Shown here: positions 1 through 7,207 of the stretch, piece by piece
Numbering within the stretch: position 1 is the first letter of the stretch
Layout of the letters: every line of letters starts with the position of its first letter
Source of the DNA: Rhodococcus tibetensis
Lineage (GTDB): Bacteria; Actinomycetota; Actinomycetes; Mycobacteriales; Mycobacteriaceae
Assembly (NCBI RefSeq): GCF_024438035.1
Contig: NZ_JANFQF010000021.1
Location: 1-64,000, forward strand
Direction of reading: 5' to 3'
Length of the DNA: 64,000 nucleotides
Translations under genes and position numbers: made by a program
The notes under the pieces: generated by a model
The model's database searches: none
Told to the model about the DNA's origin: nothing
What the model saw: the letters and a program-made list of their open reading frames with translations, nothing else

Positions 1-221
1 TCAAACACTGACCCCCCTCCGACGGAAGAAGGAGAAGAGCCAGCACATACCCACACCACAACTCACAACCAAACCACAACGGCCAGTTGATCATCCATGA
101 TGCGGAGTACCAAAAACATTTGGCACTGACATTCATCGACACACTGTTGAGTTCTCAAAGAACACGCACACACCATCACACCCGAAGACAACATCTCCGA
201 CCGATCCGGGGCAACCGCTCC
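1..221 (-). other. rRNA operon leader (5' of a 16S gene lying off the left edge)
   Basis: Read on the minus strand, positions 165-141 give a TTTGAGAACTCAACAGTGT-type motif, the conserved leader element found upstream of 16S rRNA in mycobacteria, rhodococci and streptomycetes. It is associated with antitermination and leader processing. No protein gene is convincing here. The mature 16S gene itself is not in the window, so its position just left of base 1 is inferred. Orientation is minus, running out of the window. Confidence 0.72.
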
Positions 222-250
222 ATCTTATCCCCTCCGACTCACCGGCGCAA
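222..250 (-). promoter_or_regulatory. Candidate rrn promoter (-35 TTGCGC, 17 bp, -10 TAAGAT)
   Basis: On the minus strand TTGCGC (250-245) and TAAGAT (227-222) are separated by exactly 17 bp, a good housekeeping-sigma match, and fire into the rRNA leader. A second weaker pair, TTGCGG (419-414) and TATTCC (397-392) with 16-bp spacing, may be an upstream tandem promoter. Tandem promoters are common for actinobacterial rrn operons. Confidence 0.55.
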
Positions 251-457
251 ACCAGTACTCCGTGAAGACAATCCGGGGCTGAAGCACAACCATACACGAT
301 GGCCCACTTCGGAAAATTTCGCCAGGCACTCCGTACAACCTCGTGTCCCCAGCCCTTACAGGCGGAGTCGGTGTCCGTGTCGCTCTGACTCGGAATAAGT
401 TACGCGATGAAACCCGCAACGCCAAACTGCCTGGTCAGCCTGTCCGGAATGACTTTT

Positions 458-655
458 CTACGGCACCCAGTACTTCGCGGCGAGCTCCTCGATGATCACA
501 TCGCCGTCAGCTGCCTGTTCCAGTGCGGCGAGGTCGGCATCGATCGATACCAGCCGGGGATCGTCACCTTCCGCCTGCTGGACCGGGTGGCCCCCGTCTT
601 CGGCGAGCTGGCGGAGCAACTTCTCGCGAACCCGGTCCTTCAGCGAATCACTCAT
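458..655 (-). CDS. Small acidic hypothetical protein (65 aa)
   Basis: A short reading frame of 65 residues starting MSDSLKDRVREKLLRQLAED, predicted soluble, amphipathic at the N-terminus and acidic overall (several Asp/Glu runs near residues 20-60). No signal peptide, membrane segment or cysteine motif is visible. I do not recognise a family. It lies between the rRNA leader and a run of minus-strand small genes, and could share a transcript with the 40-aa membrane peptide 51 bp upstream. Coding status rests on codon bias and lack of a competing frame, so it remains moderately uncertain. Confidence 0.5.
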   Translation of the reverse strand: MSDSLKDRVREKLLRQLAEDGGHPVQQAEGDDPRLVSIDADLAALEQAADGDVIIEELAAKYWVP

Positions 656-706
656 ACCGAAATCATGGCTGTGGGGCCGGAGGTTGTCGAGGGCCGCCCC
701 GGCCGC

Positions 707-829
707 TCACTCCTCGGCGTCGTCGGGTGCCTTCACGTTGTCGCTCTTACCGAAGATCCGGAGCGCTGCCGGAATGAGCACGATCAATGCCCCGAGAATC
801 GCAATCAACGAAAAGACCTGCATTGCCAT
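707..829 (-). CDS. Small single-pass membrane protein (40 aa)
   Basis: A 40-residue peptide beginning MAMQVFSLIAILGALIVLIP. Residues 3-24 form one hydrophobic helix, followed by a short basic stretch (LRIFGKSD) and a charged tail ending DDAEE, the typical topology of a small inner-membrane anchored peptide. An alternative start two codons downstream (Met3) exists. The purine-rich GAAACAGAGAG upstream is a weak ribosome site. It sits between the DUF2752 gene and the 65-aa gene on the same strand, so a small operon is plausible. Function is unknown. The call depends on the clean hydrophobic pattern and codon use. Confidence 0.55.
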   Translation of the reverse strand: MAMQVFSLIAILGALIVLIPAALRIFGKSDNVKAPDDAEE

Positions 830-871
830 CTGTGAACCCGACTCTCTGTTTCATGCTTGCGGCGTCCGTCG

Positions 872-1309
872 TCAAGCCGGCGCCAGCCAGCTTCCCCAAG
901 ATGTATTCCTCGTGACCGTAAACGCCGCGAGAGCGATCAGTACACCCACCATCAAGTACGGACGAATGACAATCGCTCGACGGCGCGTTCCTGCCCACCG
1001 CCGCTGAGCCCACCGAACCCAAAGGTATGCCGAGACAGCGATCAACGGAACGATCAGGACGTTGCTCGACAACGCTGCACTGATGTCGAGGTTGGTGAGG
1101 TCGTGGACCGCCCGAAGGCCCCCACAGGCCGGGCACCACCACCCCGTCGATGCGTACACGGGACAGAAGCCGTACGAACCCGACTGATGTGGATCGCGAA
1201 AGTGCAGGACTGCTACTGCGGCGGCCACCCCTGCGGCGACTGCGGCCGGCGCACCGAGCGCGCGCGGACCGGCCACCGGTGACGTCTCGGGCCGATTCTC
1301 GATGTCCAC
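872..1309 (-). CDS. DUF2752 family membrane protein
   Basis: 145 residues with about three hydrophobic segments (roughly residues 18-37, 78-97 and 117-135) and, between the first two, the family signature GWWCPACGGLRAVHDL, matching the CPxCGxTRA-type motif of DUF2752. The paired cysteines suggest metal binding or redox, but no activity is established for the family. The GTG start is uncertain: a GGAGGC sequence abuts it too closely for normal spacing and no better in-frame start is visible before an upstream stop. It lies downstream of tRNA-Thr, separated by a terminator-like hairpin. Confidence 0.8.
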   Translation of the reverse strand: MDIENRPETSPVAGPRALGAPAAVAAGVAAAVAVLHFRDPHQSGSYGFCPVYASTGWWCPACGGLRAVHDLTNLDISAALSSNVLIVPLIAVSAYLWVRWAQRRWAGTRRRAIVIRPYLMVGVLIALAAFTVTRNTSWGSWLAPA

Positions 1310-1401
1310 GCCTCCAGTGTTGCCGATCTTCTCCGTCGGCGGCGGGCAGGGACTCCGTTGCGGAATGGATCCGCGTCATCGATGTGTCGGTCCGGATACA
1401 A

Positions 1402-1436
1402 CTCTGGCCCTCCCCGATGATCGGGAAGGGCCAGAG
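1402..1436 (-). terminator. Terminator-like hairpin after tRNA-Thr
   Basis: CTCTGGCCC and GGGCCAGAG arms with a further CTTCCCGAT/ATCGGGGAG-type extension give a near-perfect stem of about 15 bp around a 3-5 nt loop. On the minus strand it follows the tRNA by about 9 bases. The T-tract after it is weak (TTGT), as is common in high-GC actinobacteria. Confidence 0.6.
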
Positions 1437-1445
1437 GACCGCTGA

Positions 1446-1517
1446 GCTGCCTGAGAGAATCGAACTCTCGACCTTTTCATTACGAGTGAAATGCTCTACC
1501 GACTGAGCTAAGGCAGC
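1446..1517 (-). tRNA. tRNA-Thr (anticodon CGT)
   Basis: The minus strand folds into a full cloverleaf. The acceptor stem is GCTGCCT/AGGCAGC, the D-arm contains AGCTCAGTCGGTAGAGC, the anticodon arm is TTTCA-CTCGTAA-TGAAA giving anticodon CGT (reads ACG), and the T-arm is GAGAGTTCGATTCTCTC. No CCA is encoded. It lies just downstream of holB, the same place as in mycobacteria. Length is 72 nt. Confidence 0.95.
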
Positions 1518-1548
1518 GGTGCCTTTCGGCGGTGGCGAGTCTAGCGCC

Positions 1549-2763
1549 TCAACCCCGAGTATGCGAAAACGGCTCCCTGAACGCGTCGGCGAGGCTGGCT
1601 ACCATGGCGTCGACGGCCCACTGTGGTTTGACGTTGACGGCGATCGCCTCGCGGCACTCGAGTACCGCTTCAATACACTTCAGCAGGCCTTCCGGCGAGG
1701 TTCGCGAGGCCAGTTCCGCAGCTCGGTCAGCCATATCGGGATGGTTGGCCGCGGCGGCGGATCCCCACGTGGCGGCGAGGGCGTCACGGTAGAGACCGGC
1801 GAGATCGATGAGCGCTCGGTCCAGCGCATCGCGCCCGGTACGGGTAGCCCTCGACTTCTGCCTCTTCTCCAGATCCTTGAGCACCCCGGCTGATCCTCGG
1901 AGAGCGCCGGCAGCACCTTTCCCGGTGCCGCCTGCGCCGAGGGCGGTGCGCAACTCCTCGGTCTCCTGCTCGTCTCGGGCCGCGCTCATCTCTTTCGCTT
2001 CGGCATCGGCCGAGCGCACCAACTCCTCGGCCGCGGCGAAAGCAGTCGCGGGCCGCAACGCCGCAACTGCGAGGTCCAGCGCTTCCTTACGACGAACGCG
2101 AGCGTTCAAGTCGGTCGCCAGCCGTCGGGCACGTCCCACATGACCACCACTGATCGATGCAGCCAAGCGCGCCTCGTCCGGCCCGACACCATCCCGCTCG
2201 CGCAAAACCTGAGCAATCGCCTCCGCCGACGGCGTGACAAGAGGGACGTGTCGGCAACGCGACCGTAGGGTCACGGATATGTCCTGAGGATCGACGGATG
2301 GTGCGCACAGCAGGAACACCGTGCGATCCGGCGGCTCCTCGACGACCTTGAGGAGAGCGTTGGCGGCGCCCTCGGTGAGCCGGTCTGCATCCTCTACGAC
2401 GACGATCTGCCAGCGGCCGGTACTGGGCCTGCGGGACGCCGTCTGGACGATGGCCCGCATCTCCCTCACGCTGATGCTCAGTCCCTCCGGGACCACCCGC
2501 CGCACATCACCGTGGGTGCCGGCCATCGCTGTGGTGCAGGAGTGGCACGCACCGCAGCCGGGGACGCCGTCACTTGTGCATTGCAATGCCGCGGCAAAGC
2601 ACTGCGCGGCCACCGACCTGCCCGAGCCCGGGGGGCCAGTGAAAAGCCACGAATGCGTCATCGACGACCCCATCGAGCCGACTCCCCGACGGGCCGCCGT
2701 AGCAGCGGCTGTCAGTTCTGCCTCGACGTCTGCCTGGCCCACCAACCGGTCGAATACGGTCAC
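1549..2763 (-). CDS. holB: DNA polymerase III subunit delta' (clamp loader)
   Basis: 404 residues, the usual size for actinobacterial delta'. The AAA+ fold shows a P-loop GPPGSGRS at residues 43-50 in which the catalytic Lys is Arg, as expected for delta', which does not hydrolyse ATP. A zinc module follows with cysteines at 62, 70, 73 and 76. VVVEDADRLTEGAANALLK is the Walker B/SRC-type region. Delta' acts with tau/gamma and delta to load the beta sliding clamp. It follows topA on the same strand with a 52-bp gap, so cotranscription is possible. tRNA-Thr lies 31 bp downstream. Confidence 0.93.
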   Translation of the reverse strand: MTVFDRLVGQADVEAELTAAATAARRGVGSMGSSMTHSWLFTGPPGSGRSVAAQCFAAALQCTSDGVPGCGACHSCTTAMAGTHGDVRRVVPEGLSISVREMRAIVQTASRRPSTGRWQIVVVEDADRLTEGAANALLKVVEEPPDRTVFLLCAPSVDPQDISVTLRSRCRHVPLVTPSAEAIAQVLRERDGVGPDEARLAASISGGHVGRARRLATDLNARVRRKEALDLAVAALRPATAFAAAEELVRSADAEAKEMSAARDEQETEELRTALGAGGTGKGAAGALRGSAGVLKDLEKRQKSRATRTGRDALDRALIDLAGLYRDALAATWGSAAAANHPDMADRAAELASRTSPEGLLKCIEAVLECREAIAVNVKPQWAVDAMVASLADAFREPFSHTRG

Positions 2764-2815
2764 GACGTCAGACTAACCGGCACTTGCGACACCCCAGCGG
2801 CCCCGCCGTCCCGGC

Positions 2816-5734
2816 TCACGTCTTCTTGTCCGCGGCCTTTTTCGCAGCAGCCTTCTTGGCGGGTGCCTTCTTGGCAGCAGTCTTCTTCGCTGCGGCCTTC
2901 TTGGCGGGCGCCTTCTTGGCGGGTGCCTTCTTCTTGACGGGTCCGCGCGCGCGACGCTCCGCCAGCAGTTCCGAGGCGCGGGCGTCGGTGATGCTTTCCA
3001 CTTCATCGCCCTTACGGAGGCTGGCGTTGGTTTCGCCGTCGGTCACATACGGTCCGAACCGGCCGTCTTTGATCACCATCGGCTTTTCACTGACCGAGTC
3101 GACGCCCAGCTCGCGCAGCGGCGGCGTCGCGGATGCCTGCCGTCCCCGGCGCTTGGGCTCCGCATAGATCTTCAAAGCCTCTTCGAGAGTGACCGTGAAC
3201 ATCTGATCCTCGGTGGCGAGCGACCGCGAATCGGTGCCCTTCTTGAGGTAAGGACCGTACCGGCCGTTCTGAGCGGTGATTTCTTCCTTCGACTCCGGAT
3301 CGATACCCACCACACGCGGCAACGACAACAGTTTCAGGGCGTCGTCCAGAGTGACTGTGGCCAAATCCATGGACTTGAGGAGCGAACCGGTTCTCGGCTT
3401 GGGGCCGGCAGCCTTCTTGGCAGCCTTCTTGGCGGGGGCCTTCTTCGCAGCCGTCTTGGTCTTGGTGGTGCCCTCGGCGGGCTCGGTGACCGGCACCACG
3501 GCAGGCTCGGGCTCCGGTTCCGGCTCGGGAAGGATCTCCGTGACGTAAGGGCCGAAGCGGCCCTCCTTCGCCACGATCTCGTGCCCGGTGAGTGGATCGA
3601 CACCGAGCTTGCGGCCTTCCTGCGGCGTCGAGAACAACTTCTCGGCGTACTCCGGTGTCAGCTCGTCGGGCGGAAGGTCGTCGGGCAGATTGGCCCGCTG
3701 CGAGATCAGATCGCCTTCGGGGTCGTCCGGGTTCTGAACCATTCGCTCGAGGTACGGACCGAAGCGTCCGACGCGGACGTGAACTTCACGGCCCTCCGTG
3801 TCGTCGAACAGCCGGATGGAGTTGACCTCGCGAGCGTCGATCTCTTCGAGATTGACACCGACCATTTTTTTCAGGCCACCCTCGCGGGCGACGGAACCCT
3901 CGGCGCCGTGGTCGCCACCGAAGTAGAAGCTGCTCAGCCAGTTGCCGCGCTGCTCCCGGCCCCCGGCAATGGCGTCGAGATCATCCTCCATGCCCGCGGT
4001 GAAGTCGAAGTCGACCAGCCGTCCGAAGTGCATCTCCAGAAGCCCGATGACCGCGAACGCGACCCAGGACGGGACCAGCGCACTACCGCGCTTGTAGACG
4101 TAGCCGCGATCGAGGATGGTCTTGATGATCGACGAATACGTGGACGGACGGCCGATCCCGAGTTCTTCGAGAGTCTTGATCAGACTCGCCTCTGTGTACC
4201 GCGCCGGCGGATTGGTGGTGTGCCCGTCCGGATCGAGCTTGGTGGCCGTGACCGCCTGGCCCTCGACCAGGACCGGAAGCCGCGACTCGGCGTCGTCGGA
4301 CTGGCCGCCCGCCTCCTCGTCGACACTCTCGACGTATGCCTTCAGGAAGCCGGCGAACGTGATGGTCCGACCCGACGCGGAGAACGTGCATTCTTCGCCC
4401 GTACCTGCCGTACCCGAGATTCGCAGAGTGAGCGTGGTGCCGCGGGCATCGGCCATCTGCGACGCCACCGTGCGCTGCCAGATCAACTCGTACAGCCGGA
4501 ACTCGTCGGTGTCGAGCCTCGAGTGCAGCTGCCCGGGAGTCTGGAAGACGTCACCCGCAGGCCGGATGGCCTCGTGAGCTTCCTGCGCGTTCTTCACCTT
4601 GCGGGTGTACTGGCGCGGCGACGAGTGAACATACTCGGCGCCGTACAACTCCGTGGCCTGCGCGCGCGCGGCAGCGATGGCCGACGCAGACAACGTCGTG
4701 GAGTCGGTACGCATGTACGTGATGTAGCCGTTTTCGTACAACCGCTGGGCGATGCGCATCGTCCGCTCCGACGTGAATCGAAGCTTCCGTCCCGCTTCCT
4801 GCTGGAGCGTCGACGTCATGAACGGCGGGTAGGGCTTGCGGGTGTACGGCTTACTCTCGGCGGACGACACTGTGAGATCGACACCGGCGAGCGATTCAGC
4901 AAGCCTCTGCGCGCGGGACTCGTCCAGCACGGTGACCGTGCTGGTCTTCAACTGGCCGTCCGCGCCGAAATCACGCCCCGACGCAACTCGTGAACCGTCG
5001 ACACTCACCAGGCGGGCCCCGAAGCTGCGCGGGCTCGCGTCGGCGCCTGCGTCGAGCGTGGCCGATATGTCCCAGTAGGACGCGGACCGGAACGCCATCC
5101 GTTCACGTTCACGCTGAACGATGACGCGGGTAGCGACGGACTGCACACGGCCCGCCGACAACTTCGGCATGACCTTCTTCCACAGAACCGGGCTGACCTC
5201 GTAACCGTAGAGACGGTCCAGGATGCGGCGGGTCTCCTGCGCGTCGACCAGGTCGTTGTCGAGTTCGCGGGTGTCCTCGGCCGCGGCGCGGATAGCCGGC
5301 TCGGTGATCTCGTGGAAGACCATCCGGCGAACCGGGATCTTCGGCTTGAGCGTCTCGAGAAGGTGCCAGGCGATGGCCTCGCCCTCGCGGTCGGGGTCGG
5401 TGGCAAGGAAGAGTTCGTCGGCGTCCTTGAGGAGACTCTTCAGCTCCGTGACCTTGGACTTCTTCTCCGGACTGACCACGTAGAGGGGTTCGAAATCATG
5501 GTCGACGTTGACGCCGAGCCGGGCCCACGACTCGCCCTTGTATTTGGCCGGGACATCTGCGGCCCCGCGCGGTAAGTCACGAATGTGGCCGACCGACGCC
5601 TCGACGACATAGTTCTTTCCGAGGTACGGGGCGATCTTGCGGGCCTTGGTCGGCGACTCGACGATCACGAGGCGGCGAGGCTGGCCGGACGCTCCCGCCG
5701 CATCCTGTGCACTGCCGTTGTCACCTTTTGCCAC
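2816..5734 (-). CDS. topA: DNA topoisomerase I
   Basis: Type IA topoisomerase relaxing negative supercoils. The Toprim domain begins RRLVIVESPTKARK and carries the acidic motif TDPDREGEA. The active site is YITYMRTDS with the nucleophilic tyrosine at about residue 340 (Tyr342 in the M. tuberculosis enzyme). The C-terminal half has repeated GRFGPYVT/GRYGPYLK modules typical of actinobacterial TopA instead of zinc fingers. It ends in a lysine/alanine tail of AKKA/PAKK repeats, with a second such block near residue 780. I chose the GTG at 5732-5734 (VAKGDNG...), 972 aa, because the upstream extension is unlike the family. No ribosome site is decisive, so the exact start is uncertain. Confidence 0.94.
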   Translation of the reverse strand: MAKGDNGSAQDAAGASGQPRRLVIVESPTKARKIAPYLGKNYVVEASVGHIRDLPRGAADVPAKYKGESWARLGVNVDHDFEPLYVVSPEKKSKVTELKSLLKDADELFLATDPDREGEAIAWHLLETLKPKIPVRRMVFHEITEPAIRAAAEDTRELDNDLVDAQETRRILDRLYGYEVSPVLWKKVMPKLSAGRVQSVATRVIVQRERERMAFRSASYWDISATLDAGADASPRSFGARLVSVDGSRVASGRDFGADGQLKTSTVTVLDESRAQRLAESLAGVDLTVSSAESKPYTRKPYPPFMTSTLQQEAGRKLRFTSERTMRIAQRLYENGYITYMRTDSTTLSASAIAAARAQATELYGAEYVHSSPRQYTRKVKNAQEAHEAIRPAGDVFQTPGQLHSRLDTDEFRLYELIWQRTVASQMADARGTTLTLRISGTAGTGEECTFSASGRTITFAGFLKAYVESVDEEAGGQSDDAESRLPVLVEGQAVTATKLDPDGHTTNPPARYTEASLIKTLEELGIGRPSTYSSIIKTILDRGYVYKRGSALVPSWVAFAVIGLLEMHFGRLVDFDFTAGMEDDLDAIAGGREQRGNWLSSFYFGGDHGAEGSVAREGGLKKMVGVNLEEIDAREVNSIRLFDDTEGREVHVRVGRFGPYLERMVQNPDDPEGDLISQRANLPDDLPPDELTPEYAEKLFSTPQEGRKLGVDPLTGHEIVAKEGRFGPYVTEILPEPEPEPEPAVVPVTEPAEGTTKTKTAAKKAPAKKAAKKAAGPKPRTGSLLKSMDLATVTLDDALKLLSLPRVVGIDPESKEEITAQNGRYGPYLKKGTDSRSLATEDQMFTVTLEEALKIYAEPKRRGRQASATPPLRELGVDSVSEKPMVIKDGRFGPYVTDGETNASLRKGDEVESITDARASELLAERRARGPVKKKAPAKKAPAKKAAAKKTAAKKAPAKKAAAKKAADKKT

Positions 5735-5870
5735 GTGTTGCCCGAGCCTTCCTGAAGTCGATCGCTGCCACTCGACAGTTGTGCAGACACCCCGTTTATA
5801 CCGGGTTCGCCTTTTACTAGAGTGACATACCCGGAACACATCCTCGCAGATCAGTACTGCCTACACGGTC

Positions 5871-6455
5871 CTACACGTGGGGCCAAACGGTACAATCGTC
5901 CACATTTCCGGGTGCTTCGCCGATACTCTCGACGAGTCTGCCGAGCCTACGCCGACCCGATATCCGGAGGCCCGGACCCGACCCTCGAGTGCCGATCAAC
6001 GTGGGCGCGATACCCGCCCTCATCAAGGCCTGCGCCAGCGGCGCGTGGGTATCCGGGGCGTGCGGATCGAGTCCGAGAACGAAACGTTCCCCCTCCGCTT
6101 CACCGCGGCCCGCAGCCAGAGCCCACAGCCGCAACTGCCTCCCCGACGGCACCCAGCCCGGCGGGACCGCCTTCACCGCGCCCCTCGTCCACTGTTCCGC
6201 GAGCGGCCGCAAGTCGACGACCGAGGCGGTGCGCACGAGGGGGCTGCCCTCGTCGCTCCGGGTGATCTCGGCTTCCAACCCTGCCTCCGCGATCAGCCCG
6301 GCGATTGCCTCGGCACGCCACAGCGCATCTACCACAATCGAGATGCGCGCGCGGCCGCCCGCGGAGACCACCTGCCCGGACGCGGCGAGAAGCCCACCCA
6401 GATCTGCAACCGCCGGTGGAAGGGCCTCTGCAGAGAAGAAGGAGAGTTGACTCAT
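5871..6455 (-). CDS. Conserved actinobacterial hypothetical protein (Rv3647c-like)
   Basis: 194 residues starting MSQLSFFSAEALPPAVADLG. The ATG at 6455 is preceded by AAAGGGG at proper spacing, which favours it over a start seven codons upstream. The protein looks soluble and mixed alpha/beta, with basic clusters such as GRRRLGRLVE near the C-terminus that could contact nucleic acid. No catalytic motif is visible. Its place between cspA and topA is the same as Rv3647c in M. tuberculosis, whose function is unknown to me. It is probably expressed independently of cspA, because a strong terminator separates the two. Confidence 0.75.
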   Translation of the reverse strand: MSQLSFFSAEALPPAVADLGGLLAASGQVVSAGGRARISIVVDALWRAEAIAGLIAEAGLEAEITRSDEGSPLVRTASVVDLRPLAEQWTRGAVKAVPPGWVPSGRQLRLWALAAGRGEAEGERFVLGLDPHAPDTHAPLAQALMRAGIAPTLIGTRGSGPGLRISGRRRLGRLVESIGEAPGNVDDCTVWPHV

Positions 6456-6499
6456 CGAAGTACCCCTTTGTGCCACGTCACTGTGGCCACCAGCCGTTG

Positions 6500-6546
6500 A
6501 AAAACGAATCGTCCCCCACCGCCTCGGGCGATGGGGGACGATTCGG
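6500..6546 (-). terminator. Strong intrinsic terminator of cspA
   Basis: On the minus strand CGAATCGTCCCCCA pairs with TGGGGGACGATTCG (arms 6546-6533 and 6518-6505) and is followed immediately by TTTTT. This is a textbook Rho-independent terminator about 60 bp after the cspA stop. Confidence 0.88.
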
Positions 6547-6605
6547 ACGGTGATCGCGAGGATCCCGCCTATCTGATCTTGATGTCCACCGAGTGGACGG
6601 CAGAA

Positions 6606-6809
6606 TCAGACTGCGCGAACGCCGGTTGCCTGGGGGCCCTTGGTGCCCTGGCCGACCTCGAACTCCACGCGCTGGTTCTCCTCGAGGGTGCGGAAGCCGC
6701 TGCCCTGGATCTCGGAGTAGTGAACGAAGACGTCAGCGGAGCCGTCCTCGGGTGCGATGAAGCCGAAGCCCTTTTCCGCGTTGAACCACTTCACAGTGCC
6801 CTGTGCCAT
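6606..6809 (-). CDS. cspA: Cold shock protein CspA
   Basis: 67 residues beginning [20 protein letters not shown], a single cold-shock domain. RNP1 KGFGFI and RNP2 VFVHY, the aromatic single-strand nucleic acid binding motifs, are both intact. The start at 6809 is set by GAAGGA spaced 6-7 bases upstream. An upstream extension, VRKRRKS, encodes the ribosome site rather than protein. The gene is monocistronic with its own terminator and a long structured leader. It acts as an RNA chaperone. Actinobacterial CspA proteins are often constitutively abundant rather than strictly cold-induced, so the trigger cannot be read from sequence. Confidence 0.96.
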   Translation of the reverse strand: MAQGTVKWFNAEKGFGFIAPEDGSADVFVHYSEIQGSGFRTLEENQRVEFEVGQGTKGPQATGVRAV

Positions 6810-6948
6810 GCTTTTCCTTCTCTTTCTAACCACCGGATTCGGCGGACAGCACGTACAGTCCGCCGGGCCGGTTCCGACCGCTGTACTTCTTGATTTCCCC
6901 CTCAGGAAAAGCAGAGCACCGCGTTCGCAACATCGATCCTGCGAACGC
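6810..6948 (-). promoter_or_regulatory. Structured 5' leader of cspA
   Basis: Two near-perfect hairpins lie between the likely promoter zone and the cspA start. One has arms GCGTTCGCA/TGCGAACGC (6921-6948, 10-nt loop); the other has arms GGCGGAC/GTCCGCC (6841-6864). This is inferred to be a long untranslated leader. The remaining 6949-7207 bases hold the cspA promoter region and the upstream region of the divergent helicase gene. I see no gene there and no single convincing promoter. Confidence 0.5.
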
Positions 6949-7207
6949 TCACTCTTTCAAGCCCACGAACACAGAAGCTGCGACCAGTTGTAGTCAACCA
7001 TGAACTCCGCGAACGCAACAGTCGAAAACGGAACAATTCACACAAAATGTTGATCTTGCAGCGAACAGCCGCGGAGCAGCGCATCCGGCAGGCACCTGCG
7101 GCACCCCCGACAGCAGCCTCGGGAGGTCACTCGCTATCATCAAATGTGCAGGTCGTGGGCGGTGTAGAAGCTCCTCGCCCCGCTCCATCGACAGCCCGGA
7201 GAGATCA

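Noticed and set aside
2830-2935. Tandem repeat or CRISPR-like array
   Set aside because: The repeated codons encode the Lys/Ala tail of TopA; no spacers or constant repeats exist.
3581-4993. 470-residue plus-strand frame opposite topA
   Set aside because: Antisense to conserved topA with no recognisable domain; codon bias shadow.
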